DNA of 64,000 nt from Planococcus citri (GCF_950023065.1 NC_088677.1:58615469-58679468); one strand, 5' to 3'. Counted from the first letter of the stretch, positions 1 to 12,285 are shown. Numbers and translations are program-made. Notes: generated by a model not told the origin, from the sequence alone.

Positions 1-50
1 TTGGATGATCGCTAATTATTTTAAAATTTATTTGGTTCTGCAATCTGCAG

Positions 51-628
51 TCTTGGTGAATTTCCGGCCAGAGAACATTATTCGAGTGAAGAAGATTTTC
101 GACGAAAACTCATCTTATATTTGGAAGAAAGAATTTTGAAAATTGATGCTTTCAAAGCTGAAGTAGCGAAAAGAAGTGAGATAATTTTTTTTAAAAATCT
201 GCTTAGTTTTATTCAACTTCTTAAGTTTTTCAAGTCAATTTCGAGCTTCGTTGTTTCCTTCACTTCAGTCACCATTGAATACAAAGTGAACCTAATTACA
301 TATTACGTATTTCACTTTTTTTCTAGTTTCAAAATTTAGAAATTTGTTAGTGCAATATAACGAGGAACACATCGTCAACCTGATCAGCAAAAAAGATGCA
401 CTCGGCGTCAAATCAGAAAACGAAAAACCCAAAGTGAGTAAATAAAAAAAAATTAATTTACATCTGCTCGAGCACTTTGTTGCATTTTCTTTTCGTATTT
501 GTTTTTCGTAGGTGAAAATCAACAGGACGACAGCTCTGAGACGTCATGATGTTAACAAAGCGAGAAAAGTCACACGTAAGATAATTCCTAAGGGTAGAGA
601 AATTTCCATTGGGAAAAAAATAAGTTGA
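51..628 (+). CDS. C-terminal exons of an unrecognised gene (partial at left edge)
   Basis: Three exons join in frame: 51-175, 327-433 and 512-628, ending at TGA 626-628. The splice signals are CTGCAG before 51, GTGAGA after 175, TTCTAG before 327, GTGAGT after 433 and TCGTAG before 512. Together they give about 115 residues of a charged, lysine/arginine-rich C-terminus that begins LGEFPAREHYSSEED and ends KGREISIGKKIS. The first part looks helical, perhaps coiled coil (LEERILKIDAFKAEVAKR). I do not recognise the family. The start and most of the gene lie left of the window. A donor-like GTAAGA also sits inside the last exon near 573, so the last exon could instead be spliced onward. The gene converges on the minus-strand TDRD12-like gene, with about 400 bp between the two stop codons. 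Confidence 0.6.
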
Positions 629-1037
629 AAATGTACTACAAAAAACAAATACAAATACATTTTTATTCTTGGTATTGTTAAAGAAATCCCCTTACGATAT
701 TGACAAAGCACCGAGATCCTTATTAGATAAATCACAATTATAATGATTCGACAGTTGCAAAAATCTGTACATTGAATGCATAAAATTAAACCAATCTAAA
801 TAAATTTTCATTCAAATGAAAGTATTTTTGTAGCTTATTCAACTTAAACGAATTACAACTTTTAAACAAAACTTAAAAATACATATTTCAAATAATCAAT
901 TCGATACTCCGAAAAATATTTACGAAATTCAACAAAAATTACACCATACAAAATTATAAATATCGTCGAAAAGAAATCACTTTTTTTTAGTAATAAACAT
1001 AACTCAATGAAATTAACAATAACGAAAAATACGAACT
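629..1037. other. Convergent 3' UTR interval between two genes
   Basis: This AT-rich stretch lies between the stop codons of two converging genes. A canonical AATAAA at 799-804 on the plus strand may be the cleavage signal of the upstream gene. On the minus strand an AATAAA overlaps the stop of the TDRD12-like gene (1042 down to 1037) and another lies near 661-667. If the distal one is used, the two transcripts would overlap at their 3' ends. I see no coding sequence here. Confidence 0.4.
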
Positions 1038-4000
1038 TTATTCGTCTGGATCTTGTTCATCATTCCCAACTCCGTCGGAATCTTCGTCTGAGTCAAGGTG
1101 CAATTCTTCATAACCTTCGGGGTATATCGTAACATTGGTGTCGTAGTTACTAATATACTTAAAATCGTCCGGTATTTCAGGAGTTTTAACTGAAAAAAAC
1201 AAATCAACAGTTATCGAGATGTTCGAAAACACTAAAATAAGAAGTATTTTGGGATACTTACGAGCTAAACCAGTATTAAGTTTTTGATCCCAGCACATAT
1301 CAGGTACCTCCAAGTCCTCGTCCAAAATATGAACACTACGTTTGATCCATCCTGAAGTAAATTTGTTTTTGAAGATTCTTGGCCAATTATTCACTACAGG
1401 AAAAAAAACTTGTTTTAAAATTTGGCTTATTTTCGTTATATTTATAAATTTCTAAAATTTGCTTACGTTTTATGACTTTTTCCATTTTTACAGCTATCAT
1501 TACACTACTTTTGTAGTGCTTGGAATTTTCGTCTTCTATAGTCGTGTATAATTTTTCATCGAATTCGTAAATTCTTTCATTGTAGACAGCCCTGCAACAA
1601 GAAAATAACATCAACCAAACAAAAAAAAAATTGGCGGCCAAAGAAAAAAATCAACTTTGAATGATACGAACCTAAAATATATACTATTAGCAGTTAATCG
1701 AATAACATATTCGTCAACGTTGAGCGCAATATTCATGTAGACGTGAGTTGCGTCCTGGTACCACTCCGTTCTCGGTTTTAAAATATATTTAGTCGAATCT
1801 TCTGGTTCATAAGCATAAATAGGCTGCTGCGGAACACAAGAATTGGCTATCTGTCCTATTGTAGGCACTTCGGGTTCGTGCGCAGCAGCAGCTATACTAG
1901 GCTTCGAAAATTTCTCCTTATTCGCCGAAATTTTCATCTGCAAAATAGATTCGATATTTTTAAGATAGTTCATAAAAATCGAGTACTCGATTAATTTGTT
2001 TACCTGTTTGAAACCAGGATATAAAACTTCAACTAAATCATCCAAATCATCGGGTTTAAAATAGTAATCAAATTCCTCTTGCAATCCATTCTCCGGCTGT
2101 AAAATAAATCCAAGGTTAATGAACTATTTTTAATCAATAACGCCCGAACTGTTGGAAATTATTATTACTCACCATGGAATCGGTATCGTAATCGTACTGA
2201 TCGAACTCGGAATCACTTTCATTTCTCAATTTAGGCTTAGAATTTGCCTCAGGCTTGCTTTGGATGGGCGCCGCAGGCGTTTGCGGTTCGTCTTCGAGTG
2301 GCCATTCTTCTTCTGATTCGTAGGGCACTGTCTTAGGAACGATATCGTTCTCGTCGTCATCCTCGGTATCGTTCACGTTGTCATCCTCCGTATCGTTCAA
2401 CGGATCCTGGATTACGGTGGAATCGGATGAACTAGATTCGTTAAGGGCTTCGACGATAGAGTTCGGTTGGCAAGAAGGTTTTTCCGATTCACTAGGAAGG
2501 GATGTAGAAGCAGCGTTATTCTGAACGACAGAAGGTTCGGTAGTCGATTGAATAGTGGCTTTAGGGAGTTCGAGAAGACCAGCTTCTTGATACATTGATA
2601 AAAGCTTCGGCAAATGGTTGGGGTTTTCGACAGCCACCCTCTTGTTCAGCAGATCTCTGCACATTGAAGATACGATAGTAATTATATCTTTACGTCTGTC
2701 GTATACTTTATCGCATCTTAACGGATCAACCCATACATCTCGACCGGATACTAATTTAATCTGAAAAATGATCAAAAAATCTTCAGTATAACCAAAAAAA
2801 ATGGAGGAATTTCGCTGAAAAAAATTTTAAATACCTCGCCGATGAAATCGACATCTTCGCTATCTTGCATCATCAGTATTCGTTCTCGCACCTTGTGGGT
2901 GATTATGTCACCCCATTCAACATCTCGATCCACCGGTAAAACGTTGCAAAGAAATATATCAACTGTGGTCGATGGAACATCCGCGAATTCTGGAGGGAGT
3001 TTAACCAACACAGATGGCTACAAAAATCAAAGTTAGTCGAAGCGATGAACAATTCATGAAGATCTTGAGAGCAGTTCATAATGTTTACATCGTTATTCTT
3101 CTTACCCGAACATCGTCGATCCTTCCGTCATCAATAAATTTAACTTTGACGGTTCTCAATTCATCGAATTTTTCATCCATTACCAACTCTAGTACTTGAA
3201 CTCTTTTGAACATATCGGTGGTCGTTTCAATCGCCGCCACTTCACCGACATTTTGACAAAGATGCATCGCTCTATTTAAAAATAAATTTCAATATTACTC
3301 AATTGAATAAGATGTAGTTTTTGAAATTCCCATTTTTGTTGAAAGTATAACCATCCAGAATTTAAACTCTCATAATGAATAACTTGACCCTTGATTTTTG
3401 AAAATACCAACCTTTTTTCACGATTGGAAAAATACATATTCATTTTCGCATTCAACACTCCCGGATGGATCGGAGGTTTTATAAGAGTCCATTTCTTCTC
3501 CTGTGCATCACTATGTTCCAATAACCTGGCACAATAGTGACTCGCACTATATACTTGCAGAATTTGCATTTTAACGCGTCCTTCGCTGTAATTGAAAACA
3601 AAAAACACTCAAAAATTACACCCATATCACTTTCGAATCTACAATTCCAAAATACACCGTACCGAGGGATATCCGAAGCTGGTTCGTCGTACAATTTCGA
3701 AAAATAATGTCTACTTGGGCATACTCTTTCATTCGAGCATTGTCCAAACTTCTTGTAATTTTCGCATAACTTATTACCATCTTTTTCCAACTCTCTGGCT
3801 TGAAGTAGTTCCTAAAATTAGAATATTTTTCGTATTAGGAATACAAAATAACTCACTCGGATAGATACGCAACAATTCAATACTCACTTTCGCGGTAATT
3901 TTCAATTCTTCGGGAATTTTCATACGTAATTTTTCCATTAATTTGATCACGGTAGGGAATTGTAAATGGTCGTTGGGTCCGACATAAATCAACGTGTCTG

Positions 4001-7000
4001 TTTTTGAGAACGTCGAAGGCATTTTACCAGGTGTGTACTGTTGATCAGAAAAAAAATCAAAATTAGAGAATTTCATTGCTGAAGATTTAGATTACGAATG
4101 AGAAAAAAATTCTGCTTACGAATTCCGGTGGACCAGCCAACCTATGCAATAACACGCTGAATCTTTCGGTGAAGTATCCTCGTTCTTTAGTAGGTAAATT
4201 GTAGTGGATCAAGGAATTAGCCATGTAAATATTCAAATCATGGAGAGTATTATCGGTGCAACATATAATCGGGTACTGCTGCTCATCCGATGATCTTTTC
4301 CAATTGGCGACGATATCTGTAAACAGAACATGTTACAAGAATATTCATCTATCGAATACCTACATAAATATTGGAACTTAGAAGATACCTTCAGCACTGC
4401 CAAGACTATACCCAACTTTGAACAAAGGTCGCATGCATTTCGATTTTATCCACGTGTAAACTTCGTTCATTTCTTCGACGTTATTGAACACTACGACAGT
4501 GGATTTCTGCGGAGCTTCGATATGCAAGTAATCTAGACGAAAGTAAAATTAAAATTAAAATGGGGGGTTTATTCTTTTCAAAAAATCAATAAATGAATAC
4601 GAACTTATCAAATCGTTTCGTTTCTTATCTTCGTCATCGATTCGTCTAAGCATAGCCTTAACGTTGCAAAAAACAGCTGCTTCGGAATACGAAGCCATCA
4701 ACAGGATACCTCGTTGCTCGGTGACGTCTTTTTGTACCCACTGTTTGATCATCGGAATCCATTCTCGAGAAATTATCACACGTTGGGGCAGAACTAAACC
4801 GTTTTCGCATATTTTACCAGAGCTGTAGGCTTGTTGTAAGATTTCGATGATCTGAAAAAAAAATGTAGAAAAACTCCATCGTAATAAATTTTTTTTAGAT
4901 TACATAAAAATCAACTAATCAAGTAGGTTTAGGTACCTCATCTGTGTAAGATTTAAACAACGTATCAGCGTCATCTAACACCAAATGACATAATCTTTTG
5001 AAATTCATCATCTCTGGTGTCTGCAGAAGTCTTAATAAACACGAAGGAGTGCATATGACGATATCGTATCCTTGAGTTAATTCATTCTGTAAAAAAAAGA
5101 AAATAATATTAATATTTGAATACTTTTTTCTATTTCTCAGTCGTCATTATTCGCTCAAAGCACTCACCAATTTATCTTTTTCCGCTTCTTTACCACATCC
5201 ATAAGCTACGTTCAGTTTCAAAACATCTCTTTCTGGCAGTTGTGTACTTGAAATTGACGCAACAGATTTGTTAAGTTCGTTACATATACGTTCAATATTT
5301 TCACATTGAGACGAATACGGACACAATATTATGGCTCGTGGACCAGGTCCGACAGGCAGCTGGATAAAGGAAAAATTCAAAATATTAATATCACATTTTA
5401 TTTCGTTTATTCATAATCTGGATTGAAAAACTTACCGCTTTGTAGAACTTCTTCTCTTTCAAAAGGGAAAACAATGCGATTAAACACGATACGGTTTTAC
5501 CTCCTCTTGAAGGACCGACTAACGTTACGTTTCTTCTAGTTAGCATCGCAGGAATCATGTATCGTTGACTACGAATTAAATCAGTGAGACGTAACTGACC
5601 AGCACGCTGCAAATACAAGTAAATAATTAATCTCTCATTCGATACTCTATCGTAGAAATTAATTTAAAATGATGCTACGAACTTTTTTAACATCGGGGTG
5701 AAGATCAAAATCATTGATAGCGAATTTAGGCTTGAAACGGCAAGCTCCCTCATCACCCACGACCATTATTTGAGTAATTAATTTCTCGTTGAAATCTTCT
5801 TCTTCGCAAAACATATCGTCTTGAGCGACTTCATCCACTATTTGTTCTTCGGGAACTGATGTCACAGGCACCGTATTCAGCGGGACGATGTCATTGGCGA
5901 AATCGATAGAAGATGGTTTAACTGGCGTTGGTTCAGCCGATGCTGTGCTATCGATGGAGCTTTTTCTACTCGAGCACGACGAATCACTGATTATACGATC
6001 TTTCAACGCGCCTCGACCACGAGAACTCCCTGGTTTCGGTGTACTATCTATTTTCAGAAGACGAGATAATTTTTCACTCAAATTGCGATCAGAAATATCA
6101 CTTTTTGGGGACTGGGATTCATTTGACATCGATGATATCGCAGCTTTTAATATAGCAGCCCGTCCTCTTGCTGGTTTTTCAACTGATCCCGATTGAGGTG
6201 AATTTTCTGAGCAGCTATCATCAGCGAGGTTACTGTGCGGAGAAGGCGACGGTGTGATTAGAGATACAGTCGGCGGTGATGAGGTTAAATCAATAGTCTC
6301 AACGTTTCGTTTACGAGAGAAAGATAATATCGCAGGATCATTCGGAGGAGGTGTAATTAAAGAAATGGTTTCAATTTTAGGCTGATTCGTATCGGATATT
6401 ATTTCAATCGAACTACATGACTGGCGTCTGGATGAAGACGGTGTACTGTTTTTCGGAGTGTGAAACTCGGTTGAGCTAAACGAATCTCTTCGAGATGATT
6501 CTGCCTTCGATGTACTAATCGCGTCGTGGTAAACCGAATCGAGAGAATCTTCGAATTGATCGATTTCATTCATCGGAATTCTTCCAACCATCGGAGCAGG
6601 TTCAGGCGGAGGAGCCTTCACGATCTTCAATTTCTGTAGAAGTTCACCTCTACCCCTTCCCTTGATCTGAGACGAGGGTGCCGAGCTAGGAGATATTTCA
6701 GGAGCTGCGGGTGCTGATTTGGAACTCGACGACGGCGAATCAGTTGTTTGAGGCTGATCGGATTTACTTGCAATTACTGGAGTTTCCACTCCATCGACAG
6801 AATCACTTTTATCGGTCTGAAAAATGAAATTTTATATAATGCATATCGAAGTAGTCAGGTTTGCGCTTATATCTAACTTCCTCTTTACGTACCGGATCAC
6901 CGGTTGGAAAAGACTTGTGGTCTTGAGTTGTTCGTATACGTCTCACAATTGAAGGAATATCTGTTACAAAATATATACACCAAAGTTCAAAATCAAATCG

Positions 7001-8040
7001 ATCGTAATAATTTTAAATTAGGAAGCATTGATTACTGACATTTATTAAAATCTTCAGATTCAACCGCGTAACCTTCTTCAACGAGTAACTTTTGTAGAGT
7101 AGTGTTTTCTCGAGTACCAGGACGTTTCAAATGAACGTATCCAAATCGATATTCTTGATGTTTGATGACTTCTTCGAAATGGATTACATCGGCTTTCGAC
7201 AGCGCATCTTCCATGAACTTGATATCTTTACCGTTCCAAGCTTCTCCAACTCTGTGAATGAGAAACATGAAACAATAAGACCTTTCTACGTAACATAAAT
7301 TCGGTCATTTTAGTTCTCGGACACGAAACAAGGATCGTTAGACATTAGGTATATTTTGGAATAAATAAATAATTTGAAAACACAAAATACAAATAATAAC
7401 TACTGATTTCTTTCCAATTCCTTCGTACAAAATTAATGGCTCATTTCCCCTCGATAGATTTTTTTTTCAAAGTAGGGTAATCTAACGATACAGATAACAA
7501 TCAACAATCTGAATATTTCACTCACGTTTTATTCGCAGATCCTCCTAGTTCCAATTCTAAATGAACTGGTAGAACTCCGTACAAGCCGATTCTCCACGAC
7601 TGAGCAGGTAATTTTTCAACACTAGCGTAATCAGGCAGTATCCTTAAATCTCGAGAGTGGACATTCTCTTTGCTGCCGTAGTCGATCAGGAACACTTGGT
7701 ACATGTCCCCTGTTCTATCATGGGTGACGGAAAGCACGTATCCTCGAACCACTCTACGTAATTTCTCTATTTCGACCGCTACAAACTATAAAAAAGCATT
7801 AGTACCGAAGAAAATGGAACCAAAGTGTGATCCACTAATCCACCTTACCTGATTTTCATTGAAATTAGTGTGGAAGTTAGGTCTCTGCCATAATTTCAAC
7901 TTCAGGTGTTCTTCCATAAAATGTAGCTTCTTCTTATTCTCTGACGCGTCCGCGTAGTTTAGAAATTCGAAACTCCAAAGAAAGCCGCTATGGCATATCT
8001 CTTGGACTTTCATCATCTTGCATCCTGCGGGTAGTTCCAT
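1038..8040 (-). CDS. TDRD12: TDRD12-like Tudor/DEAD-box helicase protein (piRNA pathway)
   Basis: Twenty-two exons splice into a predicted 1714-residue protein. In order: an extended Tudor domain (about 1-200); a disordered Ser/Pro-rich linker (245-620) with three RGRG-like motifs; a DEAD-box helicase (about 625-1000) with Walker A GPSRGGKT at 653-660, motif II DDAD at 781-784 and a motif VI-like HRLAG near 983; a CCCH zinc finger (C1055, C1064, C1070, H1074; spacing 8-5-3); a second Tudor region (about 1090-1260); an acidic linker; a CS/p23-like domain (about 1541-1635); and an acidic tail. This order matches the TDRD12/Yb family. Known relatives act in germline nuage or Yb bodies in piRNA biogenesis and transposon silencing, so the same role is inferred here. 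The start is the first ATG (8038-8040) of the exon that opens the Tudor domain. Splice phases are consistent throughout. The helicase motifs are degenerate, so ATPase activity is uncertain. Confidence 0.9.
1038..8040 (-). other. TDRD12: Exon map of the TDRD12-like gene
   Basis: Coding exons in transcript order (high-low coordinates): 8040-7849, 7785-7526, 7251-7040, 6960-6893, 6816-5683, 5606-5436, 5359-5168, 5086-4937, 4851-4605, 4532-4389, 4316-4120, 4037-3888, 3811-3663, 3585-3412, 3271-3106, 3017-2835, 2760-2173, 2096-2004, 1937-1672, 1591-1467, 1393-1262 and 1189-1038. The total is 5145 nt, divisible by three, with no internal stop. Most introns are only 60-100 bp; those after exons 2 and 3 are about 274 and 79 bp. 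Donors after exons 5, 9 and 19 read GTTCGT, exon 14 uses GTTGGT and exon 3 uses GTCAGT. These were chosen because only they keep the frame and the domain continuity. Confidence 0.8.
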
Positions 8041-8440
8041 TTTAAGGCCTGGGCAGATAAAAACGACTTAAATCAACTTCAATATGACTTCAGAAAGAAA
8101 ACATCTTGAGAAAACGCGAAGGCGAATGATGGCGGACGTTCTTTACTGCTTACAGCACAAATATCAGAACACTCGCAAATGGCCGACAAAGCAATAAAAT
8201 ACTTGCTAGGATCGTGAAAATTGAATATCTTTTGCAACATGAACAGACATCCGGTAAATAGATAATGGATGGATAATATCAACCACATATAAACACAATT
8301 CACAAAAGTTAGCAGAGTAAAGTACTAGAAAACGAATATGTTACCTTCGCGAGATCGTTTTGGAATTTGGATATTTTTGCACTGTTGTCAATGTTGTCAT
8401 TGTTGTCAAATTTATAATCATCATAGAAATATAAAATATT
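8041..8440 (-). promoter_or_regulatory. Candidate 5' UTR intron, leader exon and promoter of the TDRD12-like gene
   Basis: Upstream of the start codon the minus strand reads CTGCCCAG, a possible acceptor ending at 8049. A donor-like GCGAAG|GTAACA lies at 8345/8344. Together they suggest a non-coding leader exon ending at 8345 and a UTR intron of about 300 bp. The leader region contains short TTGTCAA/TGTTGTCA repeats near 8382-8412. No TATA box is obvious. Direct read-through from a promoter just upstream of 8040 is also possible. Confidence 0.35.
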
Positions 8441-8851
8441 TTTTTTTTATTGAATATTTTATTTTGATGAATAATAATAAATTATTAATTAAATAAAGTT
8501 GAATTTAATATAATAACTCAAAAGTCAAAGAAACCAAATTGAGTTTAGGCTTAGAGTTAGCTTAGCTTAGCTGGATCACGACTCAGGGCTCAGGTTTTGG
8601 ATCAACGACCAACCGGACCCAACGTTCAGTTTGCAAAAACTTTGGTTCAGACTTCAAGTCAGGCCAAAGTACTTTTTTTGCTTTTTTCAACAAAAAAACA
8701 CACACAAACTTTTGGCCAAAAAAAATACGTCTTTAAACAACAGAAAATTGCAAAAATGCTTGCAAGAAAATAAGAAAATCAAGAATCGCAAAAACGCCAC
8801 ATGGAGAAATTTGATATTGTAAATGCAGTGCATTCAAAGCTTTTATTTAAA
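8441..8851. other. Intergenic DNA, nothing recognised
   Basis: This is AT-rich sequence with a short TAGCTTAGCT repeat near 8560. A small open frame here shows no family resemblance. It separates the TDRD12-like gene from the palindromic element to its right. Confidence 0.5.
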
Positions 8852-9609
8852 TTAAGGTGGTTCTTTACACTTTGAGGGTAGTATATTCAAGATGTCAAGG
8901 CAGAGTGTATACGATTTTTAATTTCGTATTTTTTCTAAAACGGATGCATTAAACTGTTGGAAATTTATGTAGTGCATGTAATTACGATTGAGAAAGTGAA
9001 TTAAATTATTAAGAAACACTCAAATGGCTTTAAAAGAAGAATATTAAGCTCATTGTGAAATTATCATGCACACGGACACTCGCTACGGTTTTAAGGATTT
9101 CTCAGGATGTACTCGATGGAATTTGATGAATTTTGGATATGTTGTACAAAAATGCCCACTTTACATCAAGACAAAGCCCTTTTTTTCGAATTTTAATTTT
9201 TTCAATGACTAATTTTGGAAATTATGAAGTCGCGAAAAGATGTAACGAATTTGGGGTCTCAAACTCAAAATTTTGAAAAAAGGGCTTTGTCTTGATGTAA
9301 AGTGGGCATTTTTGTACAACATATCCAAAATTCATGAAATTCCATCGAGTACATCCTGAGAAATCCTTAAAACCGTAGCGAGTGTCCGTGTGCATGATAA
9401 TTTCACAATGAGCTTAATATTCTTCTTTTAAAGCCATTTGAGTGTTTCTTAATAATTTAATTCACTTTCTCAATCGTAATTACATGCACTACATAAATTT
9501 CCTACAGTTTAATGCATCCGTTTTAGAAAAAATACGAAATTAAAAATCGTATACACTCTGCCTTGACATCTTGAATATACTACCCTCAAAGTGTAAAGAA
9601 CCACCTTAA
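8852..9609. mobile_element. Near-perfect 758-bp palindrome (fold-back MITE-like element) with TTAA ends
   Basis: The left arm 8852-9186 and right arm 9275-9609 are reverse complements over about 335 bp. By eye there are only about two mismatches and one A/T-run indel. They flank a spacer of about 90 bp. The outer ends read TTAAGGTGGTTC and GAACCACCTTAA, so TTAA could be the target duplication, as for piggyBac-type integration, or part of the repeat. No transposase is encoded. A transcript would fold into a very long hairpin. Arm identity this high implies recent origin or arm-to-arm gene conversion. Confidence 0.85.
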
Positions 9610-11545
9610 ATGCCAAAGCTCTAAAGGTGGAACTAAAGTCTAAACCCACCTAAAAACAAAAAGTAAGCAAGGTTTTAGATTTAAGTATCGTGATTTTAAA
9701 ACTTAAAAATAGAAGTGCCGTTTTGTTTTGGATTAAAATGTGAAAAATATGTACATTATACACATAACTGGCTTTAAAAGGTATTCTGGCCTTTTGGTCG
9801 TTTGCACTCTTGCAGTTGCAACTCTGAAAAGATGAAAACAAAAAGTATGCTGAAATAGGCATTTTCAATAAAAATTAAAATCAGGTTAGAGTTGAGAAAT
9901 GTCAAAGTCAATCAATTGAAACAGTAATTTTAAAGCGAATAAAAATGAGTGAAACCAATGCCTACTGAAAAATTTTTTTTTCAAAATCTTATTCAAATTA
10001 TGAACTTATCTATCTACTTATAGGAGTTTATTTTTTAAAGTAAGTACGCTGAATGAGGTAAAAAAAACCAGGGGAAGTAAGTACTTTTTTCAAATTGCAA
10101 ATCTTTTTTTTTCTTCATCGGATTTCCAATAAATATTTTTCTTACTGACAACAATCAACATATTGTGCCTGAAACTCGCCTTTACCCTTTAAAAGCATTT
10201 TTTTGACCTAAAAAAATGTGTTTCAAATTTATTTTTGCTTTTGTGGTTAAAATATAAGATGCATCGTTATTTTGCGCCATAAAAATTTCACCATGCTTCC
10301 ATGCTTTCTGGAATTTGAATACTTGGCGAAAATTCCTCCCTCCCCCGGATTCTATTGTATTTCTTCTCGAAAATAGAATCTCGGAAAATTAGATAACACA
10401 CTGTTGTTCAAATTCAAGAAGCAATAAAATGTCAAGTTCAGAAAAATTAACTAACTACTCAGCAACTATGTCTTCTTGTTACGTTGTCAGTATGCTCACA
10501 TCAAAAACAACACTTTTACTCTTCTCGGAATTTAGACGTTTAAAACCCTCGTTTCGCTCGGGCTCAATTCCGTTCCCATTTTTCAGTATTTGATATTTCC
10601 GATGGATAATTTGTATGACTCTATCAGCGTTTCAAAAAAAAAAAAACATTACATGCTATCTTCCTTTTTTCTTGGGCATATGAGCCCAAAATAAAACATT
10701 GAAAATCTAAAAAAATGGGATGAAGGGATTAAGATGAGGTGCGGATGGGTGGCTGGGGTACTTTAAGCTTGCCTTACCTTTCTCAAATTTTCAGAGCGGC
10801 TCTGTCTCAAAATTACCGAGAAATTTTTAAGCACTTTCATTGGGTAGGTAAGGTACGTAACATATTTGAAAACCGAATAATGAAGGAGAGGATATGGATT
10901 AACTGAAACGAAGTAGCCTGAACTAAAGCATTTTGCTCGGTAGACTGATCGTTTTCTTCTTCTTAGATCCGACTCTGAGAGGCCTGGAGGCCAGCACACT
11001 ACTTTTCAACGTTTTCAGAATTTTGTTCTAATTGAAAATTTTTTAAAATTCTAAGAATTATATTTTTAAAACTTGAAAGGTTACATTTGGAGTTGAAAAA
11101 TTGAGATTTAGAGTTTGCAATTTTGACGGTACCTATTTCATTGCTACAGTGCCTACTGTGCTGTTTCACTTCCAATTCTGAATATGTACTTAGTGCACGC
11201 ATATTTTGGACCCTTTCGGGCAAAATAAATACAATATTGTATGCAGATTAGCCATTAATTTGCAATTTTACGAAGAAAAATTGGTAGGTAAGGCATTTTT
11301 GGAAGGAGGAAAACTGAAAAACTTATTCAGAATTGATTTCAAGATTTGTTTCAAGTGACATCAAGACATAATTTCGTTGAAGGAAGAGCAGGAAGAACAA
11401 AAACCTTGATCAATTTAAAATTTTTTACTTTTATTTTTACGTTGTTAGAAATAATTTTTGGAATTGGCATTGATAGTTTTCATGTAGCCTACACGATGTC
11501 GATAACTTCGTTTTTCTTCAACTGTTTTATTCACAGATTCACAGT
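9610..11545. other. Intergenic DNA, nothing recognised
   Basis: AT-rich sequence with homopolymer runs and only short unconvincing open frames. I see no gene, RNA or clear repeat structure. Confidence 0.5.
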
Positions 11546-11775
11546 TAGTTATCAGTAAAGCTCGGATTTTTATGCACTTAAAAAGTCATTTTATGCGCAA
11601 TAAAGTATGCATTTATTAAGATCAAATTATGACAAAATATGCCCTTATTCATCAAATATGCACTTTTATGCAATATCAATCAAAAATTCATCTCCCTAAT
11701 AAAAAACATCAACCTCACAAACCAAATCTAACCCCCCCCCTTACGGGTGTAATAATCTTGTAATTATAAACACCC

Positions 11776-11812
<37 letters not shown>

Positions 11813-12285
11813 GGGTATCTACAGAAAGGATTTTTCATTTTAAAGGTATAGGGAAGGCTAAAAAATTAAGAAATTCAAAAAAAAGAGATTAAAGTCTTCA
11901 ATTTTACTTTAAATAATCAATTATTTAAGTTAACATACAAATTGCCTCAACGTGGTAAACAAATTTTTAAAATCATTTTTTCAATTTTTTTTCCAGTTTT
12001 TTTATTTTTAATAAAAATTTTGCCAAAAAAGGAGTTTTTTGGCCAAAATTTCCTAAATATGACTGAAAAATGGAAAAAATGCCCAAAATATGACGAATAT
12101 GCCCTTAAAATGTCTAAAACATGCATTTTTATGCATTTACGCCCAAAATATGCAAAATATGCGCTAGCAAGTTGGGTTCATTTAACTCAGAATTGTATGA
12201 TTCACAAAAATCCATAGGATATGCGCGATCTTCTGCGATGAATGAAAATATGACAAATCATAAAAATCCGAGCTCTAGTTATCAG
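11546..12285. mobile_element. Non-autonomous DNA transposon with 10-bp target duplication (Mutator-like?)
   Basis: The direct repeat TAGTTATCAG occurs at 11546-11555 and 12276-12285 and flanks a 720-bp insert. The insert ends are inverted repeats sharing GCTCGGATTTTTATG on the left and its complement on the right. The interior is rich in repeated ATGC-containing words such as AAAATATGCCC and has no coding capacity. A 9-11 bp target duplication is typical of Mutator-like elements, so that class is suggested; the terminal repeats are short for it. A poly(A)-tailed repeat is nested inside. Confidence 0.75.
11697..11808 (+). repeat. Short poly(A)-tailed repeat nested in the 11.5 kb element
   Basis: A block of about 80 bp (CTAATAAAAAACATCAACCT, an Acc-rich middle with a C-run, then GGGTGTAATAATCTTGTAAT and TATAAACACC) is followed by a run of more than 30 A. 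A very similar block occurs at about 43770-43876, also ending in an A-rich tail. The tail suggests retroposition of a short RNA or the 3' end of a retroelement. No pol III promoter boxes are recognised in this short copy. Confidence 0.6.
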
